Below are positions 7,559 to 17,710 of a stretch of 64,000 nt of DNA, in pieces. Each line of letters begins with the position of its first letter. Position 1 is the first letter of the stretch. The notes beneath the pieces are model-generated. The model made no database searches and was not told where the DNA came from. It worked only from the letters and a program-made list of their open reading frames with translations. Source of the DNA: Palsa-504 sp963753195 (lineage in GTDB: Bacteria > Actinomycetota > Actinomycetes > Streptosporangiales > Streptosporangiaceae). Made by a program: the position numbers and the translations under genes. The stretch is taken from contig CAVWBH010000003.1 of assembly GCA_963753195.1 (NCBI GenBank), positions 806,001 to 870,000 on the forward strand. The letters are read 5' to 3'.

Positions 7559-7829
7559 ATGGAGCTCCACGTCGGCTGCGCGATGGGAGCACGCACCGCG
7601 GCAAGGCCGTTACCTGTCTGGATCGCTGTCCCCTCGGGACCGTCTGCGCGCGTACGCGAGCTGGTGCAACGCCGTCGAGGGCAACACGACCTTTTATGCG
7701 GTACCCACTGCGGCCACGGTGAGATCGTGGGCCGAGCAGACCGCCCCGGACTTCCGGTTCGTTCTGAAAATGCCGAAATCGATCACCCATGAGCGCCGCC
7801 TCGCCGATGCCGACGACCCGCTCCGCGCC
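7559..7829 (+). pseudogene. DUF72 (YecE-like) protein, 5' remnant
   Basis: The start ATG at 7559 gives MELHVGCAM, the typical DUF72 N-terminus, but the frame must shift by -1 at about 7583 to read on as GRYLSGSLSPRDRLRAYASW, GNTTFYAVPTAATVRSWAEQ and DFRFVLKMPKSITHERRL, all DUF72 hallmarks. Similarity stops at DDPLRA (7829), exactly where the foreign DNA begins; the continuation FLGAIEPLGGRAHTIWIQLP is found at 10321. The gene is therefore broken twice and also lacks its last ~130 codons. DUF72 proteins are TIM-barrel-like proteins of unknown role. Confidence 0.85.
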
Positions 7830-8124
7830 ACCTCGGTCAGCGAACTGCGCGGCCTGCTCGCCGTGCCCGCGGACACTGACCAGGCGGCCTACGAACGCGC
7901 GGGCTATGTCCGCGCACTGCGCGGCGCCAACGGCTTCCCGTGGTAGCTGGGGCCGCTGGGGTTGGGTTGCCGCGGGTTGGGGCGGTGCGGTTAGCGCCGG
8001 CCTGGCCTGGCCTGGCCTGGCCAATGAGGCGATCGGGGTCTGGGCTTTGGTGCTGGTCGGGGTCGTCGCTGCTGGCCTGGGCTTTGCTGGGTTGGCCAGC
8101 CCATGGCTCACTCCAGGATCACCG
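7830..8124. other. Left arm of the DNA inserted into the DUF72 gene
   Basis: The DUF72 frame stays open up to a stop at 7944-7946 and ends in ...YVRALRGANGFPW, but the added residues do not resemble DUF72 and I do not recognise them; they may be the tail of another gene. From about 7990 to 8025 there is a CCTGG/GGCCT simple repeat. No gene is supported here. Confidence 0.4.
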
Positions 8125-8353
8125 GCACCATTATCGGGGTAGATCCGGGCTACATGGTAGATCGGGTGCACTGGGGGGCTTGTTGCGGTTTTCTGCTTGG
8201 TCTGGGCTCGTTCCTGGGTGTCGGCCGGGCGCTGGGCGGTCTGTGGGCTGGTTGCGGCGTAAAGTCCGGCCTGGTTCGGGGTGGTTTGCCGGGGCTGTGG
8301 ATAGTTTCGGGCGTGCGGGCGCTGCGTGTGGGGAAGTTTCCGGCGGCCTGGGG

Positions 8354-10063
8354 TCAGGGCAGCCGGGATACCAGCAGCAGGTTGTGGCACAGCCCGGCGA
8401 GCAGGAACTCGCCGGTGGCCAGGGTCAGGCCGCGCATGGAGAAGCGGCGCAGCCCGATGACGCCCTCGATGCTGGCGTGCAGTCCTTCGACGTCGGGGGC
8501 GCGCCGCTTGTAGGCGGCGCGGCCCTCGGGCGTGCGCAGCCGGTGGTCCATCTTCTGGATCGCGGTGGCGTCTTCGGGTGGCGGCCCGGACGCCGGGTTG
8601 CCCGCGGCGGCCTTGCCCATGGTCAGGCGGTTGCCGGTGGCGATCAGCCGGTCCGCGGTGCCGCTGGCGGTGAGGTTGGCCTCGGAGCAGTACCCGGCGT
8701 CGAACACGACCACGCCCAGCGCGGTGGTCATCCGCGCGTGGCAGGCGGCGGCGTCGTGGCCGGGATCGCCGGGATCTTCCGCGGTGCACATCCGCGCGTG
8801 GCAGGCGGCCGCGTCGTGGCCGGGATCGGCGTGTGCGGCGGCGACGACCTGCGCGCCTTTGACCGCGACGGCTTCGAGCCGGGCGGCGTGCACCGTGTCG
8901 CTGCTGGTAGCGGTGGCGAATCCGCCCAGCATGAGCCGGTCATCGGCGGCGGCGTCCTGGCAGTTGTATCCCTGCTTGAAGCCGCCGCCGCGGACCGGCA
9001 TCAGCGCGGAGCCCGGGTCGGTGACGTTGCGCACCGGCTCAGGTTTCTTCTTCTTTTCCCCAGCACCGGCCGGCCTGGCTTGGCCGGCTTCCTCCCCGGG
9101 CTGCGGCTGCGCCGCAGCCTTGGCCTGGGCTCGTTCCAGCCGCTCCCGCTGCCGGGCGACCCGGCGGGACCGGTCCACCGGGACCGGCTTGCAGCCGGTC
9201 TTCTCCCCGGCGGCCCGCTTGCGGTCCCAGTCATCAACCAGCCCCTGATGCCGGGCCACCTCGGCCTCCAGGCCGGTCCGCGCCGCCTCCACCGCCACGC
9301 ACGCCGGCGGCTTCGTCACCGGCTCGCCGGCCGCCTGCGCATCCAGCCAGGCCTGCCCCTGCGCCCGCCTGGCCGCATCAGCAGCCTCCCGCTGCGCGGC
9401 GAAGTCCGCCAGGCACGCCTGCACCCGGGCCAGCCGCGACCGCGGATCGGCCCACCCCGCCGGCAGCGCCGCCCCGCCCAGCAGGTCCTCCGCGGTCCCG
9501 GCCGCGCCCGGCTCCTCGGCCGCCGCGGCCCCGGCCATGATCGCCGCGGCCAGCTTCCGCAGCCCAGCCTCGGTCCGGTTCGCCTCCTTCGACGCATTCG
9601 CGCCGATCTTGACCCCGTCCACCGCCACCACCGCCAGCCGGCCCAGCCCAGCCGCCGCGCACACCCGCAGCACTGCGTAGAACACGTCCTCCATCAGCCC
9701 GCCGCCCCCGCAGGCCCGCTGCCGGAACCGGGAGATCGTCGAATGATCCGGCACCAGCCCCGCGCATGCCAGCCGGAACGTGGCATCCACCCGGCACCGG
9801 TCCTCGATCGCCCGGGTCGACAGCACCCCGCTGCAATACGCGTACGCCAGCAGGGTCAGCAGCATCACCGGGTCATACGCCCGCCGGCCCCGGGCGCTCT
9901 TCCGCGCCCCGCCCGCCAGCCGTGCCGTCAGCTCCGCCGTACCCAGCTGCTCTACCGTGTCGATAACCAGCCAGACAACATGGTCCTTCGCCACCCAGTC
10001 ATACATATTCAGAGGCAAAAGGGCAGCCTGATCCCGGTCCACCGGAAGATACCTGTGCGCCAT
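8354..10063 (-). CDS. IS1182-family transposase
   Basis: 569 residues. N-terminal InsH-type domain (DRDQAALLPLNMYDWVAKDH; PVMLLTLLAYAYCSGVLSTR; DHSTISRFRQR). Catalytic DDE residues of the RNase-H fold: Asp149 in VAVDGVKIGANAS, Asp455 in VVFDAGYCSEANL, and Glu526 in PDVEGLHASIEGVIGLRRF. A long charged spacer (about 200-345, ending in GEKKKKPEPV) separates the first and second aspartates, as in other IS1182 members. A 20-residue stretch with PGHDAAACHARM occurs twice in a row (about 414-425 and 434-445) through a 60-bp tandem duplication, close to Asp455. The frame is intact, so it may still be active, if the duplication is tolerated. Confidence 0.9.
   Translation of the reverse strand: MAHRYLPVDRDQAALLPLNMYDWVAKDHVVWLVIDTVEQLGTAELTARLAGGARKSARGRRAYDPVMLLTLLAYAYCSGVLSTRAIEDRCRVDATFRLACAGLVPDHSTISRFRQRACGGGGLMEDVFYAVLRVCAAAGLGRLAVVAVDGVKIGANASKEANRTEAGLRKLAAAIMAGAAAAEEPGAAGTAEDLLGGAALPAGWADPRSRLARVQACLADFAAQREAADAARRAQGQAWLDAQAAGEPVTKPPACVAVEAARTGLEAEVARHQGLVDDWDRKRAAGEKTGCKPVPVDRSRRVARQRERLERAQAKAAAQPQPGEEAGQARPAGAGEKKKKPEPVRNVTDPGSALMPVRGGGFKQGYNCQDAAADDRLMLGGFATATSSDTVHAARLEAVAVKGAQVVAAAHADPGHDAAACHARMCTAEDPGDPGHDAAACHARMTTALGVVVFDAGYCSEANLTASGTADRLIATGNRLTMGKAAAGNPASGPPPEDATAIQKMDHRLRTPEGRAAYKRRAPDVEGLHASIEGVIGLRRFSMRGLTLATGEFLLAGLCHNLLLVSRLP
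8721..8830. repeat. 60-bp tandem duplication inside the transposase gene
   Basis: The stretch starting GCGGTGGTCATCCGCGCGTG at 8721 recurs at 8781 (GCGGTGCACATCCGCGCGTG) and both run on as GCAGGCGGC(G/C)GCGTCGTGGC. Twenty extra residues are added in frame. Confidence 0.8.
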
Positions 10064-10315
10064 AAACCCGTCTTACCAGGCAAAACACCCAAACTTAATT
10101 TGCAACACGCCCCGGGATGCCCCGGATATTCCACGGAGCCCGGATCTACCCGGCAGATGGTGCAGCAGGGGCTGATGATGCCTGTGGGCAGGATCGGCAT
10201 CACCCAAGGCAGGATGGTCGGGGCAGACCCTGGACCGGGCATCGCGCAAACCGGGGCAGACTGCGCAGACCGGCATCATGGCCGTCGCGGCTACGGCGGG
10301 CGCCGGCGAATGCGG

Positions 10316-10434
10316 GCGCCTTCCTGGGCGCGATCGAACCCCTCGGGGGCCGCGCCCACACCATCTGGATTCAGCTGCCGCCGTCCTTCAGTCCCGCCGG
10401 CCTCGGCGCTCTCACCGGTTTCCTGCGCCGCTGA
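10316..10434 (+). pseudogene. DUF72 protein, 3' remnant
   Basis: Reads FLGAIEPLGGRAHTIWIQLP then PSFSPAGLGALTGFLRR and stops at 10434. This continues precisely the DUF72 remnant that ends at 7829: removing 7830-10320 joins DDPLRA to FLGAIEPLG in frame. GCGCC occurs at both junctions (7825-7829 and 10316-10320), which looks like a 5-bp target duplication. The normal protein continues for about 130 residues more; here a stop comes at once, so the gene was also truncated at its 3' end. Confidence 0.8.
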
Positions 10435-10435
10435 A

Positions 10436-11059
10436 TCAGGGGTGCTCGGGGCCGGTGGGGTCGTCGGGCGGGGCGTCCTCCGGCTTCTGGTGCTCGAGGT
10501 CGAGGTCGAGCGGCCGGATGGCGCAGCGCACCGCGGCCTGCTCGGCCAGCTGCTGGCTATTTTGCTGGTACATGGCCTGGATCCGCCGCACCGCAGCGGC
10601 GTGATCGGCGGGAGCGGCGAGCTGCCGGCGCAGCGTCTCGCGCACCTGCTCAGCGAAGTCCGGCGTCCAGGCCGCCACGCGCATCGCCTTCACGATGCCG
10701 GTGGCGGCGTCGACCAGGGTTACCTGCAGCGGCAGGTACTGACCAGGGTCGCCGAGAGGTACGCCGCGTTCGCTTTCCGATACCTGCCATGGCTCGAACG
10801 GGGTGTCCATCCACGGCAGCGCGCCGAACCGGAAGCACAGCACCGACGCGGGCCCGCCGTCGACCCAGGCGAAGGCCACGGTACCGGTGCGCACCTCAGC
10901 GGCCTCTTCGGCAGATGGCTCGTTGAGGAACAGCGCCAGGTCGCAGCCAGCAGGTGACAATCGCAGGTGCGGGGTCTCGGGCCAGTTGGTGCGCGTGGGA
11001 CTGTAGAGCTGGCCGACCTCAACCCGGTGCCAGGTGGCATCTGGGTCACTGCTCATCAC
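10436..11059 (-). CDS. Conserved-looking protein of unknown function
   Basis: 207 residues, GTG at 11059 or ATG at 11056, preceded by AGGGTGG. Not recognised. It looks like a soluble globular protein: HLRLSPAGCDLALFLNEPS, then TGTVAFAWVDGGPASVLCFRFG, then ALPWMDTPFEPWQVS, with alternating hydrophobic strands in the first half, a helical second half (AEQVRETLRRQLAAPADHA) and an acidic, proline-rich tail. No signal peptide or membrane helix. It starts two bases from the broken DUF72 stop, on the other strand. Confidence 0.65.
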   Translation of the reverse strand: MMSSDPDATWHRVEVGQLYSPTRTNWPETPHLRLSPAGCDLALFLNEPSAEEAAEVRTGTVAFAWVDGGPASVLCFRFGALPWMDTPFEPWQVSESERGVPLGDPGQYLPLQVTLVDAATGIVKAMRVAAWTPDFAEQVRETLRRQLAAPADHAAAVRRIQAMYQQNSQQLAEQAAVRCAIRPLDLDLEHQKPEDAPPDDPTGPEHP

Positions 11060-11091
11060 GCACCACCCTGCTGGTGAGATTCATTCTCATG

Positions 11092-11508
11092 TTAGCTACG
11101 CCGGAGCCGGATGATCGGAATCTGGCGGGTGTCCCGGCACTTGTCCTGGTACTCGTACAGCCCGGTGATCTCCTCGCTCATCAGCTGGAACAGCCGGTCC
11201 CGGTCGGGGCTGTTGAGGACCGTGTCCGCCACGGCCGGGAAAGACTGACCGAGGTACTCGACCGTCAGGTCGGGGTGCGCGACCAGGTTCCGGTACCACT
11301 GGGGGTGGCTCGGCTGGCCGCCCGCCGACGCAGCGACGATAAGATCGGGCCCGTCTTCACGTACGCACACCGGCTTGTCGTGCGTGCGCCCCGTCTTCGC
11401 GCCGGTAATGGTCAGGATGACCAGCACCTGGCCCGTCGAGGTCTGTCCGCCATGAGCGCGGAGCTCGGCCATGACCGATTCATCACGAGCATGCCGTTGC
11501 GTCACCAT
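11092..11508 (-). CDS. Deazaflavin (F420)-dependent nitroreductase family protein
   Basis: 138 residues from ATG 11508. Matches the Ddn-like split-barrel family: VLVILTITGAKTGRTHDKPV, then LIVAASAGGQPSHPQWYRNL and VAHPDLTVEYLGQSF. These proteins bind coenzyme F420 (some FMN or lipids) and reduce quinones or nitro compounds at the membrane face. The ORF is open upstream to 12189, but that part is antisense to the GrpB gene. Weak ribosome site; ATG at 11472 is an alternative. Divergent from the GrpB gene with a 60-bp gap. Confidence 0.85.
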   Translation of the reverse strand: MVTQRHARDESVMAELRAHGGQTSTGQVLVILTITGAKTGRTHDKPVCVREDGPDLIVAASAGGQPSHPQWYRNLVAHPDLTVEYLGQSFPAVADTVLNSPDRDRLFQLMSEEITGLYEYQDKCRDTRQIPIIRLRRS

Positions 11509-11568
11509 CGGATCTGTTGTCACGGTACAGAACCTTAACCGACGGGAAACCGGCAATAAACTGCTCCG

Positions 11569-12186
11569 ATGCCCAGCCGAGCCGAGATCGTGACGTTCGA
11601 CGACTCCCCGCCACCCCGCGGAGCAGATCCATGGGTGCCGGGCGCCTCCCCGGCCGTCGGCATCGAGGTAACCGACCCCGACCCCGCCTGGCCGCAGCAC
11701 TACCGTGACCTCGCCGCCCGGATCCGCGGGGTTCTCGGCTGGCGGGTGCTGGAGCTTGAGCACGTGGGCTCCACCTCGGTCCCCGGGCTGGCGGCAAAGC
11801 CCGTCATCGACATCGACCTGACGGTGGCCGACCCCGGGCGCGAACAGGATTATGTGCCCGCGCTGGAGACGATCGGGTTCCGGCTCGTGATCCGCGAGCC
11901 CTGGTGGTACGACCATCGGGTGCTGGTGGCGGACGAGCCGCGCGGCAATCTCCACGTTTTCGGGTTCGACAGCCCCGAGCCAGTCAGGCACCGGATCTTT
12001 CGCGACTGGCTGCGGGGCCACCCCGGGGAGCGCGACCGCTACGCCGCCGCGAAGCGCCAGGCCGCCCGCCTGGCCAACGCGGGCGGAGAGCACGTCATGC
12101 AGTACAACGCCCGCAAGCAGCAGGTCATCAGGGAGATCTACCGCCAGGCGTTCGCGGCCGCAGGTCTGCTTGGGGAGCAGGAGTGA
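11569..12186 (+). CDS. GrpB family (UPF0157) nucleotidyltransferase-like protein
   Basis: 205 residues. The GrpB core is plain: VLELEHVGSTSVPGLAAKPV, IDIDLTVADP, then YVPALETIGFRLVIREPWW, NLHVFGFDSPEPVRHRIFRD and the C-terminal RQAARLANAGGEHVMQYNARK. The GST and DIDL residues belong to the nucleotidyltransferase fold (GS...DxD). Family members are often fused to or near CoA-binding or kinase proteins; the substrate is unknown. It is followed seven bases later by the DUF1707 gene, so the two may be co-transcribed. Confidence 0.88.
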   Translation: MPSRAEIVTFDDSPPPRGADPWVPGASPAVGIEVTDPDPAWPQHYRDLAARIRGVLGWRVLELEHVGSTSVPGLAAKPVIDIDLTVADPGREQDYVPALETIGFRLVIREPWWYDHRVLVADEPRGNLHVFGFDSPEPVRHRIFRDWLRGHPGERDRYAAAKRQAARLANAGGEHVMQYNARKQQVIREIYRQAFAAAGLLGEQE

Positions 12187-12192
12187 CACGTC

Positions 12193-12909
12193 ATGGCGTG
12201 GACGAGGACTTTTCCCGGGACCAATGGCACTAGCCGCGCCAGCTCCCCTGCGGCAGCCTCAAGGCGAGGGGCGGTGCAGGTGAACGACAACGACAGCGAC
12301 ACCACGCTCATCCCGGACAACCAGGACACTTCGCCGCTGGCCGGCGAGTGGCAGCGGATCGCGGACTATGAGCGCGGACGGCGAACGATCACGCCTCGCG
12401 TAATCCGATCCGCCGGGCACACCCAGGCGTTCGCCGGTGGCGGGCCGGGGCAGATGCGAGCCTCCGACGCGGACCGCGACGGCGTGGTGGAACGCCTCAA
12501 CACCGCCTACAGCGAAGGCCGGCTGTCCCAGGACGAGCACGACGGCCGCCTGGAGAGCGCCTTGTCCGCGCGCACCTACGCCGAGCTGGACCAGCTCGTG
12601 ACCGACCTACCCGCCGCGCCAGCGGCCGCGGTGACCGCGGTGACGTCGGTGGCCAAGCTCAACGGGCTCGCGCTAGCGAGCTTCGTCTGCGGGTTCGCAC
12701 AGTTCATCTTCGGGCCCCCGGCGGCCATCCCGGCGATCGTGTTCGGCCATGTGGCCCGGCGCCAGATCAAGCGGACCGGAGAACAGGGGGCTGGCCTGGC
12801 GCTCGCGGGCTTGATCATCGGCTGGGTGACGGTGATCCTGGCCATCGTCCTCATCGTCGCCGGCCTGGCCATGTCCGTCGGGACGCACGGCACCGCGCCC
12901 ACCCACTGA
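12193..12909 (+). CDS. DUF1707 and DUF4190 membrane protein
   Basis: 238 residues. Residues about 96-138 form a DUF1707 (SHOCT-like) domain, MRASDADRDGVVERLNTAYS, then EGRLSQDEHDGRLESALSAR. A DUF4190 membrane module follows with two helices (LASFVCGFAQFIFGPPAAIP and AGLIIGWVTVILAIVLIVAG) around the conserved loop IVFGHVARRQIKRTGEQGAG. ATG 12193 has GGAG upstream, but the first ~28 residues are low-complexity and GTG at 12280 behind GCGAGGGG is a good alternative. Likely an envelope-associated protein of unknown role. Confidence 0.85.
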   Translation: MAWTRTFPGTNGTSRASSPAAASRRGAVQVNDNDSDTTLIPDNQDTSPLAGEWQRIADYERGRRTITPRVIRSAGHTQAFAGGGPGQMRASDADRDGVVERLNTAYSEGRLSQDEHDGRLESALSARTYAELDQLVTDLPAAPAAAVTAVTSVAKLNGLALASFVCGFAQFIFGPPAAIPAIVFGHVARRQIKRTGEQGAGLALAGLIIGWVTVILAIVLIVAGLAMSVGTHGTAPTH

Positions 12910-12985
12910 GCCGCCGAGCCTGCGGCGATCCCTCGCCGCATACCGCCAGCGAATCACCGGCTCAGCGCACCAGGCGCGCGGCCGG

Positions 12986-13351
12986 TCAGCCTTTGAACGC
13001 TTCTTGCAGCTCGATGGTGATCTGGTCGATGGACGCCGCCATCTCGCGCTTGACGACCTTGGGCGTACCGGTAAACACCTTGTCGAGGGCGGGCTCGATG
13101 GTCGCCTCGCCGACCACGATGAGCCCGGCCTTGTCAGCAACGAGTTCCTCGGCCGTCTCAGTCAGCTCCTTGCGGGTCAGGACCCCGCCGCCGAACCACT
13201 CGGGGACGACGCGGGTGCGCGGGCGGTCAATGCGCGCGACGACGTGCGGCTGGCCGTCCTCCTGAGCGACCACCGCCGCGTCGTACCGGCCGGCTACCTC
13301 GCCGTGGTGCAGGTGCTCGATGGTGTCCAGGACGGCTTCTGGCTCGGCCAT
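12986..13351 (-). CDS. Small protein of unknown function (DUF1269/DUF6325-like)
   Basis: 121 residues from ATG 13351. Not firmly recognised. It has the pattern of proteins that sense or regulate membrane stress: HHGEVAGRYDAAVVAQEDGQ, an apparent strand-helix core, then AEELVADKAGLIVVGEATIE and VVKREMAASIDQITIELQEA. No membrane helix. The upstream in-frame extension to 13495 has no coding look. GGAG lies close before the start (minus strand). The SDR/DUF2867 gene is upstream-adjacent on the other side, also minus strand, with an 85-base gap. Confidence 0.6.
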   Translation of the reverse strand: MAEPEAVLDTIEHLHHGEVAGRYDAAVVAQEDGQPHVVARIDRPRTRVVPEWFGGGVLTRKELTETAEELVADKAGLIVVGEATIEPALDKVFTGTPKVVKREMAASIDQITIELQEAFKG

Positions 13352-13436
13352 GGCATCTCCTTGGTTAACTCGGTGGATGAGTCGGCATGACCAGCATCGC
13401 GCAGCGGCCGCGGCCTGGTTGGCACCGGGTCGTGCG

Positions 13437-14912
13437 TTAAGCGGGGATCCGTTCGGCCGCCATGGTGACATTGCGGAGCATCCCGCCGAACACAATTCCG
13501 TGGAACGGGGAGATGGAGCGCCAGTACGCGTGCCCGGCGAGCCCGCGCGGCTGGAAAATGGCCCGCTGGCTGTAGGTTGTCATGCCGTCATGGTCACGGC
13601 CGACGGCCAGCTCCAGCCAGGCCAGACCGGGCAGCTTCATCTCCGCGCGCAGGCGCAGCAGCGATCCGGGGGTGATGGCCTCGACCCGCCAGAAGTCCAG
13701 CGCGTCCCCGACGAGCAGGTGCCGCGGATCCCGCCGTCCGCGCCGCAGCCCGACACCGCCGGCGAGCCGGTCGAGCAGGCCGCGGACCGCCCAGGCGGCC
13801 GGCAAGGAATACCATCCGGTCGTTCCGCCGATGCCCTCGATCACCTCCCACAGCGCCTCGGGCGACGCCCGCACGACGCTGATGCGCGCGTCCACGTACA
13901 GCGAGCCGCCCGCCCACGAGGGATCGGTGGGCAGCGGATCGCTGGGGGCTCCGGGTGTCGCGGCCGATGACCACCGGGTGGACACCTGGCCCTCGCGGGT
14001 GTGCCGCAGGGCCAGGGCAATGGCGCGGTCCAGGGGCACCAGGCCCTCCGGCGGGTCGGGGATGTACTCGGCAATGTCGTGCTCGGAGCAGACGACCTCG
14101 TTACGGAGCGATTCGACCAGCGGCCTGGCCAGGCCGGCCGGCACCGGGGTCACCAGGCCGACCCACAGCGAGGAGAGCCAGGGGGTGAGCAGCGGCACGG
14201 AAATCAGGACGCGCGGCCGCAGCCCGGCCACCGCGGCGTAGTGACGCATCATCTCCGCATAGGTCAAGACGTCCGGGCCGCCGATGTCGAAGGGCCGGCT
14301 GATCTCGGGGGGCAGCGCCGCGGCACCGACCAGATAACCCAGCACATCCTGGACCGCGATCGGCTGGATGCGCGTGCCCACCCATTTCGGGGTGATCATC
14401 ACCGGCAGGCGTTCGGTCAGATACCGGAGCATCTCGAACGACGCCGACCCGCTGCCGATGATCACCGCGGCCTGCAGGGCGGCCGTCGGCACGCCGCTAC
14501 CCAGAAGGATGTTCCCGACTTCCCCGCGCGAGCGCAGGTGCGGCGACAGGTCGCCGGGCGGGCCGGAGATGATGCCGCCCAGATAGACGATGCGTTTGAC
14601 CCCCGCCGACATGGCGGCATCGGCGAAGATGCCCGCCGCGTCACGGTCCCGCCGTTCGAACGACCCGGCGGTGCCCAGCGAGTGGATGAGGTAATACGCC
14701 ACGTCGACACCCTCAACGCCGCGCCGCACCGCGGCCGCGTCCATCGCGTCCGCGACCGCGACCTCGACGTCACCGGACCAGGGCCGGCCCGCCAGCTTCC
14801 CCGGGTCGCGCGCCATGCACCGGACGCCGTACCCCGCAGCAAGCAGTTCCGGGACCAGTCGCCCGCCGATGTAGCCAGAGGCTCCCGTGACAAGACAGCG
14901 CAGCTGGGACAC
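13437..14912 (-). CDS. SDR-family NAD(P)-binding protein with C-terminal DUF2867
   Basis: 491 residues, GTG start. N-terminal Rossmann fold: CLVTGASGYIGGRLVPELLA with the TGxxGxxG cofactor motif, then VDVAYYLIHSLGTAGSFERR, RIVYLGGIISG and PVMITPKWVGTRIQPIAVQD, an atypical/extended SDR similar to NmrA-like proteins. From about residue 330 a DUF2867 domain follows (WEVIEGIGGTTGWYSLPAAW; LLVGDALDFWRVEAITPGSL; LRLRAEMKLPGLAWLE). The paralogue at 20147 has only the SDR part. Substrate unknown. Confidence 0.85.
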   Translation of the reverse strand: MSQLRCLVTGASGYIGGRLVPELLAAGYGVRCMARDPGKLAGRPWSGDVEVAVADAMDAAAVRRGVEGVDVAYYLIHSLGTAGSFERRDRDAAGIFADAAMSAGVKRIVYLGGIISGPPGDLSPHLRSRGEVGNILLGSGVPTAALQAAVIIGSGSASFEMLRYLTERLPVMITPKWVGTRIQPIAVQDVLGYLVGAAALPPEISRPFDIGGPDVLTYAEMMRHYAAVAGLRPRVLISVPLLTPWLSSLWVGLVTPVPAGLARPLVESLRNEVVCSEHDIAEYIPDPPEGLVPLDRAIALALRHTREGQVSTRWSSAATPGAPSDPLPTDPSWAGGSLYVDARISVVRASPEALWEVIEGIGGTTGWYSLPAAWAVRGLLDRLAGGVGLRRGRRDPRHLLVGDALDFWRVEAITPGSLLRLRAEMKLPGLAWLELAVGRDHDGMTTYSQRAIFQPRGLAGHAYWRSISPFHGIVFGGMLRNVTMAAERIPA

Positions 14913-14953
14913 CAGTCAATTCTCGCACGCGGCCGGGGCCATCATCGCCGGGG

Positions 14954-16927
<1,974 letters not shown>

Positions 16928-17194
16928 ATGCAGCCTCGGTCCAGGGCACCCGAGACAGTAGCCAGGCAGTAGCGGGAAGCGACGGAATCATGCTCCTGCG
17001 CAGTATGCCCGCACGGGCAGGGCGTGTCCGGCGGATCGCCTTGCGATGGTGTGGTCATGAAGTCAGTCAACCGTGCCCGGGCCGCATGCGAAATGACCGA
17101 TCCGGCATGAGCCCATCACGGCAGCCGATAGCCAGCAGCCGGCGAGCGTCGCGGCCGGGCGCGGCGCGGCGCGGCCGGGCGCGACGAGAGATGC

Positions 17195-17525
17195 TCAGAG
17201 GAGACGCTGGTGGACGTAGCACCATCTCCAGGCCGATCCCGGCGCAAGCCCGGCGGCGACGGGGTGGTCGGTCTCCTCGTAGTGCGCCCTGGCGTGCTGG
17301 TTCGGCGAGTCATCGGAACAGGCCACCCAGCCGCAGGTCAGGCAGACCACGAGGCCGGCCCGGGCGGCCCCGGCGGTCCCGGCCGTCCCGGCCGTCCCGG
17401 CAGTCCCGGCAGTCAGCTGACCGCGGCCGGACCGGCCCGAGACCGTCCAGGTGCTCACATCGCGGGGCCGTCCCGTTCGGGCTCACGGCCGGCAGGCCCG
17501 GCGCCATGCTCTGGCCGGAGATCAT
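17195..17525 (-). pseudogene. UBP-type zinc finger protein, frameshifted
   Basis: Two frames together give one ZnF-UBP domain. Frame 1 (from 17525 down to the repeat) gives APRCEHLDGLGPVRPRSADCRDC, with the first zinc ligands CxH and CxxC; frame 2 (to 17195) gives LVVCLTCGWVACSDDSPNQH, then ARAHYEETDHPVAAGL and AWRWCYVHQRLL with the remaining Cys and His ligands. Between them lies a 9-bp GC-rich repeat (GGCCGTCCC and variants, about 17361-17415) that expands the linker and carries the frameshift. Intact homologues are ~90 residues and their function is unknown. Either a decayed gene, a sequencing error in the repeat, or a contingency locus. Confidence 0.75.
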
Positions 17526-17710
17526 GGCAACCTCCTGTTACGTAACGGAAAACGCCGGGGCCGGCCCGGCCGATCAGTCATGAGTCAACCCCCGCAGCAC
17601 GAAAGCGGAAACAGGCAACGCGAGCACGGCCCATCACCAGAACCGATCACCTGGCGGTGGAAGTAGGCTTGCGGTACGGGGATGGGCTGGATGCGGACTT
17701 GGCGGCGGGC

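Larger units (their letters stand above)
8125..10163. mobile_element. IS1182-like insertion sequence
   Basis: About 2.04 kb with one transposase gene on the minus strand. Terminal inverted repeats: GGGTAGATCCGGGCT is exact at 8137-8151 and, inverted, at 10137-10151; imperfect similarity continues inward for ~50 bp (both sides reach a GTGTTGC/TTGTTGC block) and outward to GCACCAT (8125-8131) / ATGGTGC (10157-10163). No direct target duplication is seen immediately outside these ends. It sits inside the larger segment that interrupts DUF72. Confidence 0.75.

Noticed and set aside
7940..10957. Open plus-strand frame of 1005 codons across the IS element
   Set aside because: It is antisense to the IS1182-like transposase, which has all DDE motifs, and the translation shows no domain and only low-complexity Gly/Arg/Pro runs.
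11092..12189. Minus-strand frame extended to 365 residues upstream of the nitroreductase
   Set aside because: The first ~227 residues are antisense to the GrpB gene; the family-typical protein begins at ATG 11508.
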